Source of the DNA: Glandiceps talaboti
Lineage: Eukaryota > Hemichordata > Enteropneusta > Spengelidae
Direction of reading: 5' to 3'
Length of the DNA: 64,000 nucleotides
Assembly (NCBI RefSeq): GCF_964340395.1
Contig: NC_135552.1
Location: forward strand, 2,728,017-2,792,016
Below are positions 12,801 to 25,606 of the stretch, one piece after another (positions within the stretch are counted from its first letter, which is position 1; each line of letters opens with the position of its first letter). The notes under the pieces are model-generated. The model had not been told where the DNA came from and did not search any database. It was given only the letters and a program-made list of their open reading frames with translations. The position numbers and the translations under genes are program-made.

Positions 12801-13745
12801 TACCCAGGCAGCAATGGACTATCATCACCCAAGCAGCAATGGACTATCATCACCCAGGCAGTAATGGACTATCATCACCCAGGCAGTAATGGACTATCAT
12901 TACCCAAGCAGTAATGGACTATCATTACCCAGGCAGTAATGGACTATCATTACCCAAGCAGTAATGGACTATCATTACCCAAGCAGTAATGGACTATCAT
13001 TACCCAAGCAGTAATGGACTATCATTACCCAGGCAGTAATGGACTATCATTACCCAGTCAGCAATGGACTATCATCACCCAGGCAGTAATGGACTATCAT
13101 TACCCAGGCAGTAATGGACTATCATCACCCAGGCAGCAATGGACTATCATCACCCAGGCAGTAATGGACTATCATCACCCAGGCAGTAATGGACTATCAT
13201 TACCCAGGCAGTAATGGACTATCATCACCCAAGCAGCAATGGACTATCATCACCCAGGCAGTAATGCCCTATCATCACCCAGGCAGTAATGGACTATCAT
13301 CACCCAGGCAGTAATATCCTATCATCACCCAGGCAGCAATGGACTATCATCACCCAGGCAGTAATATCCTATCATCACCCAGGCAGTAATGTACTATCAT
13401 CACCCAGGCAGTAATATCCTATCATCACCCAGGCAGTAATGTACTATCATCACCCAGGCAGTAATATCCTATCATCACCCAGGCAGTAATGTACTATCAT
13501 CACCCAGGCAGTAATATCCTATCATCACCCAGGCAATAATGGACTATCATCACCCAGGCAGTAATATCCTATCATCACCCAGGCAGTAATGTACTATCAT
13601 CACCCAGGCAGTAATATCCTATCATCACCCAGGCAATAATGGACTATCATCAACCAGGCAGTAATATCCTATCATTACCCAGGCAGTAATGGACTATCAT
13701 TACCTAGGCAGCAATGGACTATCATCACCAAAGCAGTAATGGGGT
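9864..13745. repeat. 25-bp minisatellite, about 155 copies
   Basis: Units follow GGACTATCATYACCCARGCA plus GYAAT; the first bases of the unit vary (GGA, GCC, GTC, GTA, ATC). Variant order is itself duplicated: the block at 12164 recurs at 12514 (350 bp, 14 units) and the block at 11215 recurs at 11415 (200 bp, 8 units). The many 66-codon open frames are produced by three 25-bp units reading through together and are not genes. Confidence 0.97.
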
Positions 13746-13785
13746 GTGCACACAAGCAGCAATGGGCGATCATTACACAAGCCGC

Positions 13786-13955
13786 AATGGGCTATCATCA
13801 CCAAAATAGGCTAACATTGCCTCAATGGGCTATCATCACCAAAATAGGCTAACATTGCCTCAATGGGCTATGATCACCAAAATAGGCTAACATTGCCTCA
13901 ATGGGCTATGATCACCAAAATAGGCTATCATTGCCTCAATGGGCTATTATCACCC
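13786..13955. repeat. 38-bp tandem repeat, about 4 copies
   Basis: Units contain ATGGGCTATCATCACCAAAA and TAGGCTAACATTGCCTCA. The TATCATCACC core is shared with the neighbouring 25-bp array, so this looks like a diverged derivative. Confidence 0.85.
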
Positions 13956-13979
13956 AAGCAGCGGATTTTACAATTGAGA

Positions 13980-14092
13980 CGAATTGAAGTCATCTGTTTT
14001 TAACTGAAGAACTATGTATATTAATGCTGAAAGTTGGTTTTGAAATGCCGCCACGATAATAAATTCTGCCTCGCTAACCACATCCGGAAATG
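13980..14092 (+). pseudogene. Penelope-like element fragment, C-terminal end
   Basis: Translation in two frames gives FLTEELCILMLK and then KCRHDNKFCLAN. These resemble the last conserved blocks of Penelope-like proteins: the CLTEK-type motif and the ELxSKCRHxNKFxLxN ending. Together with the fragment at 9505-9863 this indicates one element whose central GIY-YIG segment, on the order of 60 residues, has been replaced by tandem repeats. Confidence 0.7.
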
Positions 14093-14468
14093 AATTTAAC
14101 ATATATTTTATGTGATGAACATATATACCCTAGACTTACAATGTGAATTAGCCATCTGAAGATCGCAAAAACTAAATTTGAGTGACAGCTTAAGACTTGT
14201 TTATTATTGCTCTGCTACTAATTATGCATTGAGCACTGTTCTCCCCATTCAGACATATGTATATGTATACTAACATTTTAGATACAGTCAGGTGATGACC
14301 TACTATATATCTTGCCTTGATATCCCATGAGTAAGAATATTGATTCTAAATGTCAGGATTGAATTTATTTATTTTTCAGGACTGTTCCACTCATTACTTT
14401 TGAACTCCTATATAAATATAATTGTATTTGTATTCAATAAAATTGATTAACTCACTCAAATTGATTAG

Positions 14469-14621
14469 CTCACTCACTCACTCACTCACTCATTCACTCA
14501 CTCACTCACTCATTCACTCACTCACTCACTCACTCGCTCGCTCGCTCGACCGCTCATTCACTCACTCACTCACTCACTCACTCACTCACTCACTCACTCA
14601 CTCACTCACTCACTCACTTAC
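14469..14621. repeat. (CTCA)n microsatellite
   Basis: Tetranucleotide array with CTCG and CATT variants in the middle. The overlapping Leu-Thr-His-Ser frame is an artefact. Confidence 0.95.
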
Positions 14622-16178
<1,557 letters not shown>

Positions 16179-16304
16179 CTAAAAATTACATTTTTTCTAA
16201 GGTGTAATGTGTAGTACACAATTTTCAAAAAAGAGCTTACTGGGAACTGTTATTATGAATTGAATTTTTTTATGTAGTTAGGTAATGGTCTATACGTAAT
16301 GGAA

Positions 16305-16342
16305 TATCTCAGACCACAGTATCTCTATAGTGGTCTGAGATA
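16305..16342. repeat. Perfect 13-bp stem-loop
   Basis: TATCTCAGACCAC at 16305-16317 is exactly complementary to GTGGTCTGAGATA at 16330-16342, with a 12-base loop. Confidence 0.85.
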
Positions 16343-18095
16343 ATTTATATGAATATTTCATAGACAATAATAATTGACCCCACTCCCTGTCAAATGACAC
16401 CACTTTTTGGATCCAAGGGGCCAGTGTCCCCACTTGTTGGAAACCTTGGCAGAACACCGCCATCTAACCCCCCCCCCTCTCACCCACCCAACCCCTTTGT
16501 TATGTCAGAGCAGCATGTGTCTTTCATCATGGCAGAAGCCGTTGAGGTTTGATGAGGGACAGGGCTCAAAATTAATACTGTCACGCGGTACATTTTGCTG
16601 CAATGTAATAATAGCTCAGAATATTTCCATCATTTTCAAAATTATGCTTAAAATTGGTAAAAGTCGTACTGCATTCCTAATTTCTTGACCAGGTTTTAGC
16701 TTTAAATCAGTTGTATTATCAGGGAAATGACCGACTCCATAGCGTTTCATGACCCATGCATGACCTTTGAAGACATTCCGATGTTAACATTATTATTTTT
16801 AATTACTTTTAAACAGTAAATCCCAAAGGGGTTCTGAGTTCTAGAAATGTTTACATGTTATCTGATGGATTATTTTGACAAGTTCACACTGAAGACAAAT
16901 GTTTCATAGAAGTAATGGTTTATATAAATGAAAATTCATCTAGCACACTAATGACAATCACGCAAGTGTTTCAAAAAGTTACAAACTAAAGTTCAAATTG
17001 GATAACTTGAAAATATTGTTAGCGATGACAATGCCACTTTGATTAATAGGACGAATGTATTAGTACTCCTGATAAAATCACACAATAGTTCATGGGTACA
17101 GATATACACCCATCAGGATGATAAGTATTTAATCATCTTCTTACAAAGTTGTTCTACGGACTTGTCAACCTTGCTAAAATGAAGGAAAGAGACTTGTAAC
17201 AAGGAATTCAATAAAGAGAAGAGAAATGAAGTTGTATAGAGACTAACAGGACAGAAAGGACAGAGAATAGAACTGAAAAAATACATATTTTTTTTCTTGC
17301 CCCCCTTTTTTTTATTTCGCCCGCCCGACCCGCCTGACTATTCCATTGGAGATGAGAAACAAACAAAAAAACCTCACCCTAATACATGTCATAAAAGTTT
17401 CATTTCTTAACCACTAAACGATACATTAGAAATAAATCTTCGCGCAATTTTTACTGCATGACCATGGTAAGAAACTAGTTTCGTGGTTGGTCTTGCAGGT
17501 TGTGTCTCTTTTAGTGCTTTCAAAGGAAAAAATTATTATATTAGATCTTGAAATATTGATAATTTTCAAATTGATTGTGGGCGATAATTACAAGTAACGC
17601 GTGTAGTACCTGAATTTGATGACCTTTGATGTAAAAATGGGAGCATGACCACGTAAAATACCAGAAATTGTTTATAATGCTGAAATATAATGCAATTAAC
17701 GATATATATCGTTAATTGCATTCTCCAGGGGAGATAACAAATTTCCATAACAACAAACATATTATTTTCAAAGCTTTTTTTACCTACCACCTTTTCTAAA
17801 TATTGGATGTTTCCCGCAACGTAAACGTTATATTGAATCGTCACCCTTTTATTTTCTTTCAATTGCACCACGATTTATGTACTGTCAATTGTCAATATTT
17901 ATGTGTTATCACTTTTAATTATAGTTTGCGTTCAATTCACCACAAACTGTTATATGCAACATTAACAATAACACAAGACGTGATAACAATTGTACAATGT
18001 ACGCCATAGACCTAAACTTACATTCTTCAAAACAATATTTTACAATATTGTCAATTGGATGTATTTGACCATTTATCCTAATTAACAAGCAAAAT
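16343..18095. other. Non-coding DNA
   Basis: No supported gene. The minus-strand frame at 17566-17871 has no recognised motif. It contains the palindrome listed separately. Confidence 0.5.
17689..17722. repeat. 34-bp perfect palindrome
   Basis: The 17-base half AATGCAATTAACGATAT is followed at once by its exact reverse complement, with no spacer. Confidence 0.9.
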
Positions 18096-18281
18096 CTGTC
18101 TGTCTGTCCGCCTGTCCGTCCGTATGTATGTATGTATGTATGTATGTATGTATGTATGTATGTATGTATGTATGTATGTATGTGTATGTGTGTGTATGCA
18201 TGCATGTATGCATGTATGTGTGTATGTATGTATGTATGTATGTATGTATGTATGTATGTATGTATGTATGTATGTATGTAT
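18096..18281. repeat. (CTGT/GTAT)n compound microsatellite
   Basis: Short CTGT and CCGT units lead into a long GTAT array interrupted by GTGT and GCAT units. All overlapping frames are artefacts. Confidence 0.95.
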
Positions 18282-18644
18282 TTTCTCTGTGTCTGTCTTC
18301 CTGTCTCCCTGTCAGCCAGCCTGCCTGTCAGTCTCTCCAAAGTTTGTTATAAAGTCTTCTCTCCTAAATGTGCCATAAAACAGTTGTTGCTGTTTCTTTT
18401 TAAATAATAAGAGACATTCCAATGTCTTTTTTTCAGGTAAATCAACAATCTGTTATTTTCCCATACATGAAGACAGTATTCAGGATTGATATAATTTTTG
18501 ACTTCTATTTAAAAACTGTGTACGATGACTCCTGTGAATGTTTGAGTTTTCTTCAACAAGGTAACAGTAGAGTTAGGGTTTTTGATTTCAGAGACACATC
18601 CTATCTTAAAGCCGTTTAAGGATTTTTATAAAGGCACCAGTCAG

Positions 18645-18704
18645 TAGATCGATCGGATCGATCGATCGATCGATCAATCTATCTATCTATCAATCGATTC
18701 ATCC

Positions 18705-18739
<35 letters not shown>

Positions 18740-18835
18740 AATCAACAAACCAATCAACAAACCAATCAACAAACCAATCCACCTAAACACCCGTCAATCC
18801 ACCCACCGACGGTACAATCCATCTATCCGTCCGTC
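18645..18835. repeat. (ATCG)n, (ATCT)n and 14-bp repeat cluster
   Basis: Adjacent blocks of GATC, ATCT and then three copies of a 14-bp unit CAATCAACAAACCA, grading into degenerate CCATC-type sequence. Confidence 0.9.
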
Positions 18836-19296
18836 CATCAACCACCAACGCATGCATTCGTTTATAAACAATTTATTTGAATAATATATATTAATTCAGT
18901 TTGACTTCTTATGCTATCTTTAAAATTAGAAGTAAACCTCATACCAATGAATCTCACAAAATCAGTCTTCTATCCAATCATTTCTCTTATCATCTTTGAC
19001 TTTTTTAAAGCTAACATATTGCCATTGTAGTAGATGGGGCTGTATATAATAATTCTATGGCTTAGTCATCCATGGTTAAATTAACCCTATCACAAACAAG
19101 TGGTCATTAGCAAACACTTCTACCGAGAGGGTCTCGAATTCCATATCGTTAAGGAAGTCTGCCCACATATTTCACTTTGTTACGATTACTTCATAGATAC
19201 ACTGTTACACAGTAATTTCAGACCGTGGGGTATACGATGTACTATGCAATGTGTGGGCTCAAATAGAATTAGGCCTAAGAGGAGGGCCGTGGTTTG
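18836..19296. other. Non-coding DNA
   Basis: No supported feature. Confidence 0.45.
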
Positions 19297-20045
19297 AATA
19301 AACGGTTATATCACAAGGGCTTGGAATTGGCCATATTTGTTTACAAATATTATTTTTTTTTTTTTTTACTTTTAGGCCAATAAAATGTTTCTGGTCAGCT
19401 CGCATCACTTCAATACCGTTGGTCTTTATTGTGTTTGTCCAGCCCATGCAGTCTGCAGATCCATGGGGAAACACAAAATTAACCCTCCTTACTTCAGTAA
19501 AGACAATTGCAGAGCCAATCATGAAGAAGCAAATGACATCTGCCCCACATACACACTAATTTCTTAAAAGTTCTAAATGAAAAGAACAGTAACTGTCATA
19601 AATAGATTGAGGGACAGGTTTTTGTTGAGAATATAAAAAAACATCGCATGGTCGCATCACTTTAGACGAAATGTCCTGACCAGAAACAATTTTTTTCGGC
19701 CATATTTTGACATTTCTTTAGCTTTTTAAAAACATCTTTTCCCTAAAGGTGCCATGTAATAAAGCAACGATTTGAAATGTTGGTGTTGTGGGTTTTTTCT
19801 AATCAATTTTAACTCATCTTTTGTTGGCGTAATAAACCAGCTTTAGTATGACTACCTTATTAATTATTTATGAGTTAGTTCTACTGAGCACCCTCAAACC
19901 AGTGGCACTTCCTCGTCCCCACTCACCATCAAAAGGTCTTTAAAAAATGTAAAAGTAAACAATACGCACAAAATAAATATTTGTAAACAAATATGACCAA
20001 ACCCAAGCCTCTGTGGTTATATGTAGCTAAATGTTTATGGAAAAT
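19297..20045. mobile_element. Inverted-repeat (foldback or MITE-like) element
   Basis: TGGCCATATTTGTTTACAAA near 19328 matches the reverse complement of about 19977-20000 with one mismatch in 24. Homology continues outward through a GGCTTGG block and inward past a poly-T/A tract. A second nested pair is TGTTTCTGGTCAG at 19386 and CTGACCAGAAACA at 19676. No transposase or clear target duplication was found, so the ends are approximate. Confidence 0.6.
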
Positions 20046-21600
20046 TCTTGTTTTAAATAAAGTCCATACAATTCATTGGGCTAAATGTGACTTATTTGTC
20101 GCATAAACATATCAACATATTACATTCCAGAATTGTTGACATTCCCTGAACATTACACAACAGTTGTTACTTTCTACGCAGGTCACCATTTCTCTTCGTA
20201 ACTTGAGTCATTGCTTTGGCATAAGCGAACAAAATGACATTCGTTCAGTTGATAATTAATATTAATAATTAAATCAAATCGTGAGAATGGTTATGAATAC
20301 ATTTAGTGGTTACCTCTCATTGCAGCATCTCTGTGACTAGATTTAAATCGTACGTCACTGTTAAATGTCGCTTTATAAGAAAGTAACAACATCTTTTTTA
20401 ATCCCTTTTCTTTCAGTAGTTTATTATCTTATATATGACGTCATCTACGAAAAATATGCCAGCACAGATAAATTCCAAATGAGATTACTTAATTTAAAAT
20501 GGCAGTTTGCTTGGCTTTATTTAAAATTGTTTTGTAAAATATTATGATGACCTTTCAATATTATACACACTGGGATGTGTATTCAATTATCTGATAGTTA
20601 TAGGACACGTCAGAGGACATTAACTGAAAATAATGGGACAGTGTTGGGTAAAGCTCAAACTTAAATTTTCCGCTAATTATCAGTCATAGTGCCTTGTGTG
20701 TAGCTGTACAGATAACAATAAAACCACTAATTGACAGGGCCATTTTTGTAAAGGCAACCTGCACATGACCACCAAATGGCAAAAATAGTTTCCTACACAT
20801 AGAGACTGTCAGTGAAAGGAAGCGACGTTACCCTTAAATCGACGTTACCCTTGAATCATGTATAATACCACCTTTAGCTTTAGTTTCTCTATGTACTTAT
20901 TTCACAGCGAAGTACTCGAAATAATTAACCAGTGTGAAAGGTAGAATTATATCGTGATGAAAAAAGATCTGCAAAGGGTTAGGGTAGACGGAGAGGATCC
21001 CGACGGAAGTGGCAATGGCACATCATCACGGTATCGAACAGATGTGACTCAGATGTATCCATGGAATCATGAATTGACCCTGAGCAAAATATCAAATTCC
21101 AATCTCCTTCTCTCTTACAAATCTTCATATTTCCATATTCCTTTATTTACACCAAACTGATACCGGTGTCATGTTCGATTCTCAAACCACCCTGGCTTTA
21201 ATTTTTCGTTCGCTTGCGGGGATATCCTATACAGTTGAATCTGATATAATGATACTAATATCAATAGGCGGAAGCCGCTCGTACTGTTTAAACCCATTGA
21301 GAAAGGAAGAAGTTTTGGGCTAAATGGACGTTAAGTAGATTTTTGTGTGTTTCATTTCAAGGATACATAATAATTTACCATTCACAGCTTCAAACAAATG
21401 AAGATAAACCAACACCATTTTAGCACGGAAATTGAACGTTCACGAAATGTTGCTATAGTAACCTGTTGGAATATTTTATTCAACTCTCTTTCTGTTTTCT
21501 ATATCAGTCAGTATTGCTTACCTCATGACACTCTGTTCAGAGGTCAAGCGTTAGTCAGGTTTTTCAAACCATTTGATTTTTTTTTGTTAGCCAATGAAGT
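20046..21600. other. Non-coding DNA
   Basis: Short frames at 20365-20547, 20954-21160 and 21398-21691 have no recognisable domains. The one at 20954 begins with a charged, coding-like stretch but quickly loses it. No gene is called. Confidence 0.4.
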
Positions 21601-21605
21601 TGAAG

Positions 21606-21650
<45 letters not shown>
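21601..21650. repeat. (GTT)n microsatellite
   Basis: About 16 GTT units, giving poly-Val and poly-Asn frames that are not genes. Confidence 0.95.
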
Positions 21651-21651
<1 letters not shown>

Positions 21652-21817
21652 ATTTCCCATACAAGCGACTGTGGGAAGACGCCAATTTTAACATAACTGA
21701 GAAAGTTTTTACCGTAGCATTAGGGTAATGTGTGTATGGCACTGCAGTTGCTATTAATCGATTGATACCAATTGTGTTGTAAACATGACCGTAATTCGGG
21801 CTGTCCTGTTTGACATA

Positions 21818-22754
21818 ACACGGGTGTGGACGTATCTCTGTAATCACATGGGTGTATGAATATTTAGACGTATCTCTGTAATCACACGGGTGTATGAATA
21901 TTTAGACGTATCTCTGTAATCACATGGGTGTATGAATATTTAGACGTATCTCTGTAATCACATGGGTGTATGAATATTTAGACGTATCTGTGTAATCACA
22001 CGGGTGTATGAATATTTAGACGTATCTGTGTAATCACACGGGTGTATGAATATTTAGACGTATCTCTGTAATCACACGGGTGTATGAATATTTAGACGTA
22101 TCTGTGTAATCACACGGGTGTATGAATATTTAGACGTATGTCTGTAATCACACGGGTGTATGAATATTTAGAGTATCTCTGTAATCACACGGGTGTATGA
22201 TTATTTAGAGTATCTCTGTAATCACACGGGTGTATGAATATTTAGACGTATGTCTGTAATCACACGGGTGTATGAATATTTAGAGTATCTGTGTAATCAC
22301 ACGGGTGTATGAATATTTAGACGTATCTCTGTAATCACACGGGTGTATGAATATTTAGACGTATCTCTGTAATCACACGGGTGTATGAATATTTAGACGT
22401 ATCTCTGTAATCACATGGGTGTATGAATATTTAGACGTATCTGTGTAATCACACGGGTGTATGAATATTTAGACGTATTTGTGTAATCACACGGGTTTAT
22501 GGATATTTAGACGTATCTGTGTAATCACACGGGTGTATGAATATTTAGACGTATGTCTGTAATCACACGGGTTTATGAATATTTAGACGTATCTCTTTAA
22601 TCACACGGGTGTATGAATATTTAGACGTATCTGTGTAATCACACGGGTGTATGAATATTTTGACGTATGTCTGTAATCACACGGGTGTATTTATATTTAG
22701 ACGTATCTGTGTAATCACATGGGTGTATGAATATTTAGACGTATCTCTGTAATA
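21818..22754. repeat. 38-bp minisatellite, about 24 copies
   Basis: Units contain GACGTATCTCTGTAATCACA and CGGGTGTATGAATATTTA. Variants at a few sites (CTC/GTC/CTG, CACG/CATG, loss of AC in GACGTA) recur through the array. Confidence 0.97.
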
Positions 22755-23550
22755 CAATATATTGCAGCTGTAAAGCGAGAGAGTGCAAATCCAGAGATAT
22801 GATTGGTCAATAAATAAATATATCAATGCTAAAATCGTAGTATCATGGGTATAGAACAAGTCCCAAATTGAGGTGATTCTCCCCTCCCCCTCCCCCTCCC
22901 CGGCCGTAAAACTTAATCGAACCCTATAAAGCACGGAGCTAGCCATACAACAATCAACTTACCATGACTGTACAAAATAAACAGAATTGCATTTATTCTC
23001 TGCCATGGAATAAATTATTGGGTTTCACGGTACTACTGTACATTTATTGACACTGTCGTGTATTTCATATCGCTATCGTACATATTCGAAGAAGAAAATA
23101 ATATTAACATTCAATAAGCATACGCTGAGATTCCAGGGCTAGTCTTTAACTATATTTATATCCCGATTTTCAAAGTTTCATTACAAATTTCAATATATCT
23201 GTGTATATGATATACCAGAATAATTATTGCGAACACAATCCCAATCCTTAGGGTTGATACACTGGTTTGTTTTAATGTCACACAAGTATTTTAGTGGTCG
23301 GAGATTTCACCAATTGAGTCCAAATAATTATGTATTTGCCCACGCTCTTGCGTACGTCACGGTGCATTCCACCAACGCATGTGTTATAACATCCCAAGGG
23401 GGTAAGGCTAACTTATCCTTTATTTACACCAAACAATGTTAATAAATGTCGACTACACGTATGTATTTGCAGTCACGTGGTGTGATCTATGTTGATTTCA
23501 CCTCCCAGCGATAATAACCACTAAGACACAACTCTGTCATAGGTTTATAT
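22755..23550. other. Non-coding DNA
   Basis: Includes a short CCCCTCC run near 22876-22902. No gene is recognised. Confidence 0.5.
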
Positions 23551-23554
23551 ACAT

Positions 23555-24477
23555 ACCGGAGTTTTCCGAAATCTAGCCCTGGGCCACTATTCGGAAAATC
23601 GGCAAATTCGGAACCACAACAGAGGAACTAAATAGAAGCCCAGGGCGATTATTTGGCAGTGTTTTAATCAAGCCAAAAAAAAATGCATTCGTCCACTCTC
23701 GCAGAGTAGGTATTGCCCAGATTTGCAATCTTGGGTTTTACCTATCCGAGAGTAAAGAAGTCACAGTACGAAAAATCCTCCATTGTACTGCACTTGACTA
23801 CACTATTACCGAGTAAGTGTGGTACCCTCAGATTTAACATGTTGAAACCCAAACCAAACGGCCCTTTTCAGGGCCACCACATACTCCAAAAAGAGAACTA
23901 CCATTACCGAGCCACCGGCCAGCATTTTGTTGTCTGTCATCACTGTACGATCGTTTTATGATTGGGTAATTAAAAGTATTTTTTCCCTTGGAGACAAAAA
24001 ACTACCAAACAAACCATCCCCACTCAATCCATGCTGTAAATCTCCATGAACTCATTTATACATGACATTACACATTACATCAACTCTCACTTGATGTTAA
24101 ATTCACTTTGTGTGCCCACTCGTAATGTAACATGCAAATTACCCTGACCTATTTTTAGATGCAGTGTGTCATTGACAGTGACGTCTGCGGATCATCCTGA
24201 GTCATCTGCCAGCTTGATGATCGATGTCAGCACAAAAGTGTCTGTACCTACCTTCACGGTCACATTCTTCTCGAGGAAAAAACGTCCATTTTTTATTGGC
24301 ACTCTAAGTTTATGGTTTTTTCAGCTGAACATTCGAACTAAATAAAATCTAACGTTACCAATATAACAAGGCAAAATTCTTGCCGTAGTGAATCTGAAAA
24401 ACCAAATAGACGCCCACTCGCCAAATAATCGCCCATGGGCGACTTTACGGATGGGCTTGTTTTCGGAAAACTCTGGT
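23555..24477. mobile_element. 923-bp terminal-inverted-repeat element containing a histone stem-loop
   Basis: The left end ACCGGAGTTTTCCGAAA (from 23555) matches the reverse complement of the right end, TTTCGGAAAACTCTGGT (to 24477), with one mismatch. A second paired block, GGGCGATTATTTGGC, lies about 90 bp inside the left end and 45 bp inside the right end. ACAT flanks both ends (23551-23554 and 24478-24481) as a possible 4-bp target duplication. No transposase frame is seen, so it would be non-autonomous. It carries the histone stem-loop at 23860. Confidence 0.65.
23860..23896 (+). promoter_or_regulatory. Histone mRNA 3' stem-loop with downstream element, no histone gene
   Basis: GGCCCTTTTCAGGGCC at 23860-23875 fits the replication-dependent histone 3' stem-loop exactly (six base pairs, UUUC loop). 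It follows AAACCAAAC, is followed by ACCACA, and has a purine-rich CAAAAAGAGA at 23887-23896 like the U7-binding downstream element. The stem-loop normally binds SLBP and directs cleavage without polyadenylation. No intact histone frame precedes it, so it is probably a captured or relic 3' end. Confidence 0.85.
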
Positions 24478-24481
24478 ACAT

Positions 24482-25073
24482 GTAATACCCCTAACCTCAG
24501 ACTACTAAAAAGACTAAGGCTTGGACTGAAAGAACAATAGTGTGAGCCGTTCGTTTTTCTGTTGGCCAACGTTGAACTTGTATGGTATGCCATTGCGGCT
24601 GCAACCTAGCCCGAGATAAAACTAGTAGATGCCAGTTTATATCAGTCTGGAGGCTAACCGTCTTCTGAGGTTGTCTTCCAACTTCCAAATTCTTTTCCAA
24701 TAGTTCCAACGAATAGGTTCTACACTAGATTTACTTAGTCTAGTTTCCTATACGTGTTACGATCACTACAATAATCTCTGAGCATTTCTCCATGTCCTCA
24801 ACTCTACGTTGATGGAATTTTAGGTTTCATCCTGTGATGTGCTATGGAAGGTGTTAATTACGTTATGTACTTTCGGATTGGTGTCATTAGTGTCTAGAGA
24901 CAACGTGCTGAAAAAGGGGGGAGGGGGAGGGGAGACGTGGTGTGAAAAAACGCTCTGTGTACGTTTGCCCCTTAACGTGTTATAATCCTTCTTATAAGAT
25001 GGCATAGACAGTTTACAGCCCTCTTTAGAGTGACACACGCTACGCCCTTATTTGTCACTCCGAAGCGGGCTGT
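24482..25073. other. Non-coding DNA
   Basis: Includes a G-rich stretch near 24917-24934. No gene is recognised. Confidence 0.45.
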
Positions 25074-25247
25074 ATGTATGTATGTATGTATGTATGTATG
25101 TATGTATGTATGTATGTATGTATGTATGTATGTATGTGTTTGTATATGTGTGTGTGTTCGCGCGCGTGTATGTATGTATGTATGTATGTATGTATGTATG
25201 TATGTATGTATGTATGTATGTATGTATGTATGTATGTATGTATATGT
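25074..25247. repeat. (GTAT)n microsatellite, left of the SINE
   Basis: Long GTAT array with a GT-rich and CGCGCG interruption in the middle. It resumes to the right of the SINE. Confidence 0.95.
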
Positions 25248-25526
25248 TGTTGGTGGCTGAGTGGTTAAACCACTTGCTTCTTATCTTACCACTGCGGTCG
25301 GGGTTCGAACCCCATTCAGGGTTCGATTAAATTTACCACGCTGTAAGTAAGAAGAGTGTCGTTCAGTTTGACTCTACCGAACAACGCAGGTTTTCCCCGG
25401 GTACTCCGGTTTCCTCCTGCATTAACACTGAACCCATGAGCGATGGCCCTCACTGGACTTCTTGGGAGACAAGTGTTTATATGCTTAAAGAACTATCCAG
25501 TATAAATAAAGATTATTATTATTATG
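25248..25526 (+). mobile_element. tRNA-derived SINE
   Basis: An RNA polymerase III A box, TGGCTGAGTGG (25254-25264), and B box, GGTTCGAACCC (25302-25312), sit at tRNA-like spacing in a head resembling a Ser/Leu-type tRNA. The body has TTTTCCCCGGGTACTCCGG followed by TTTCCTCC, a block recurrent in animal SINEs and possibly the conserved central domain of the MetaSINE group; that name is from memory. The 3' tail is (ATT)n after AAATAAAG. It would be transcribed by Pol III and moved by a partner LINE. Confidence 0.85.
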
Positions 25527-25529
25527 TAA

Positions 25530-25606
25530 TACGTATGTATGTATGTATGTGTGTGTGTGTGTGTGTGTGTGTATATGGATGGATGGATGTATGTATGTAT
25601 GTAGAT
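25530..25606. repeat. (GTAT)n/(GT)n microsatellite, right of the SINE
   Basis: GTAT units, a GT run, then GGAT and GTAT units. Confidence 0.9.

Noticed and set aside
9745-13214. Many 64-67-codon open frames over the 25-bp array read as proteins.
   Set aside because: They recur at 25-bp-related offsets, arise from repeat periodicity and lack any start context or domain; only the first 40 codons near 9745 belong to the Penelope-like fragment.
20954-21160. Frame beginning with a charged, Gly/Asp-rich stretch, possibly an exon.
   Set aside because: No acceptor or donor could be tied to it, and the second half is ordinary AT-rich sequence.
23713-23859. Possible histone H2B tail remnant just before the stem-loop at 23860.
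   Set aside because: A TAA lies 44 nt upstream of the stem-loop and a few bases resemble an H2B ending, but the frame and residues are not preserved enough to claim it.
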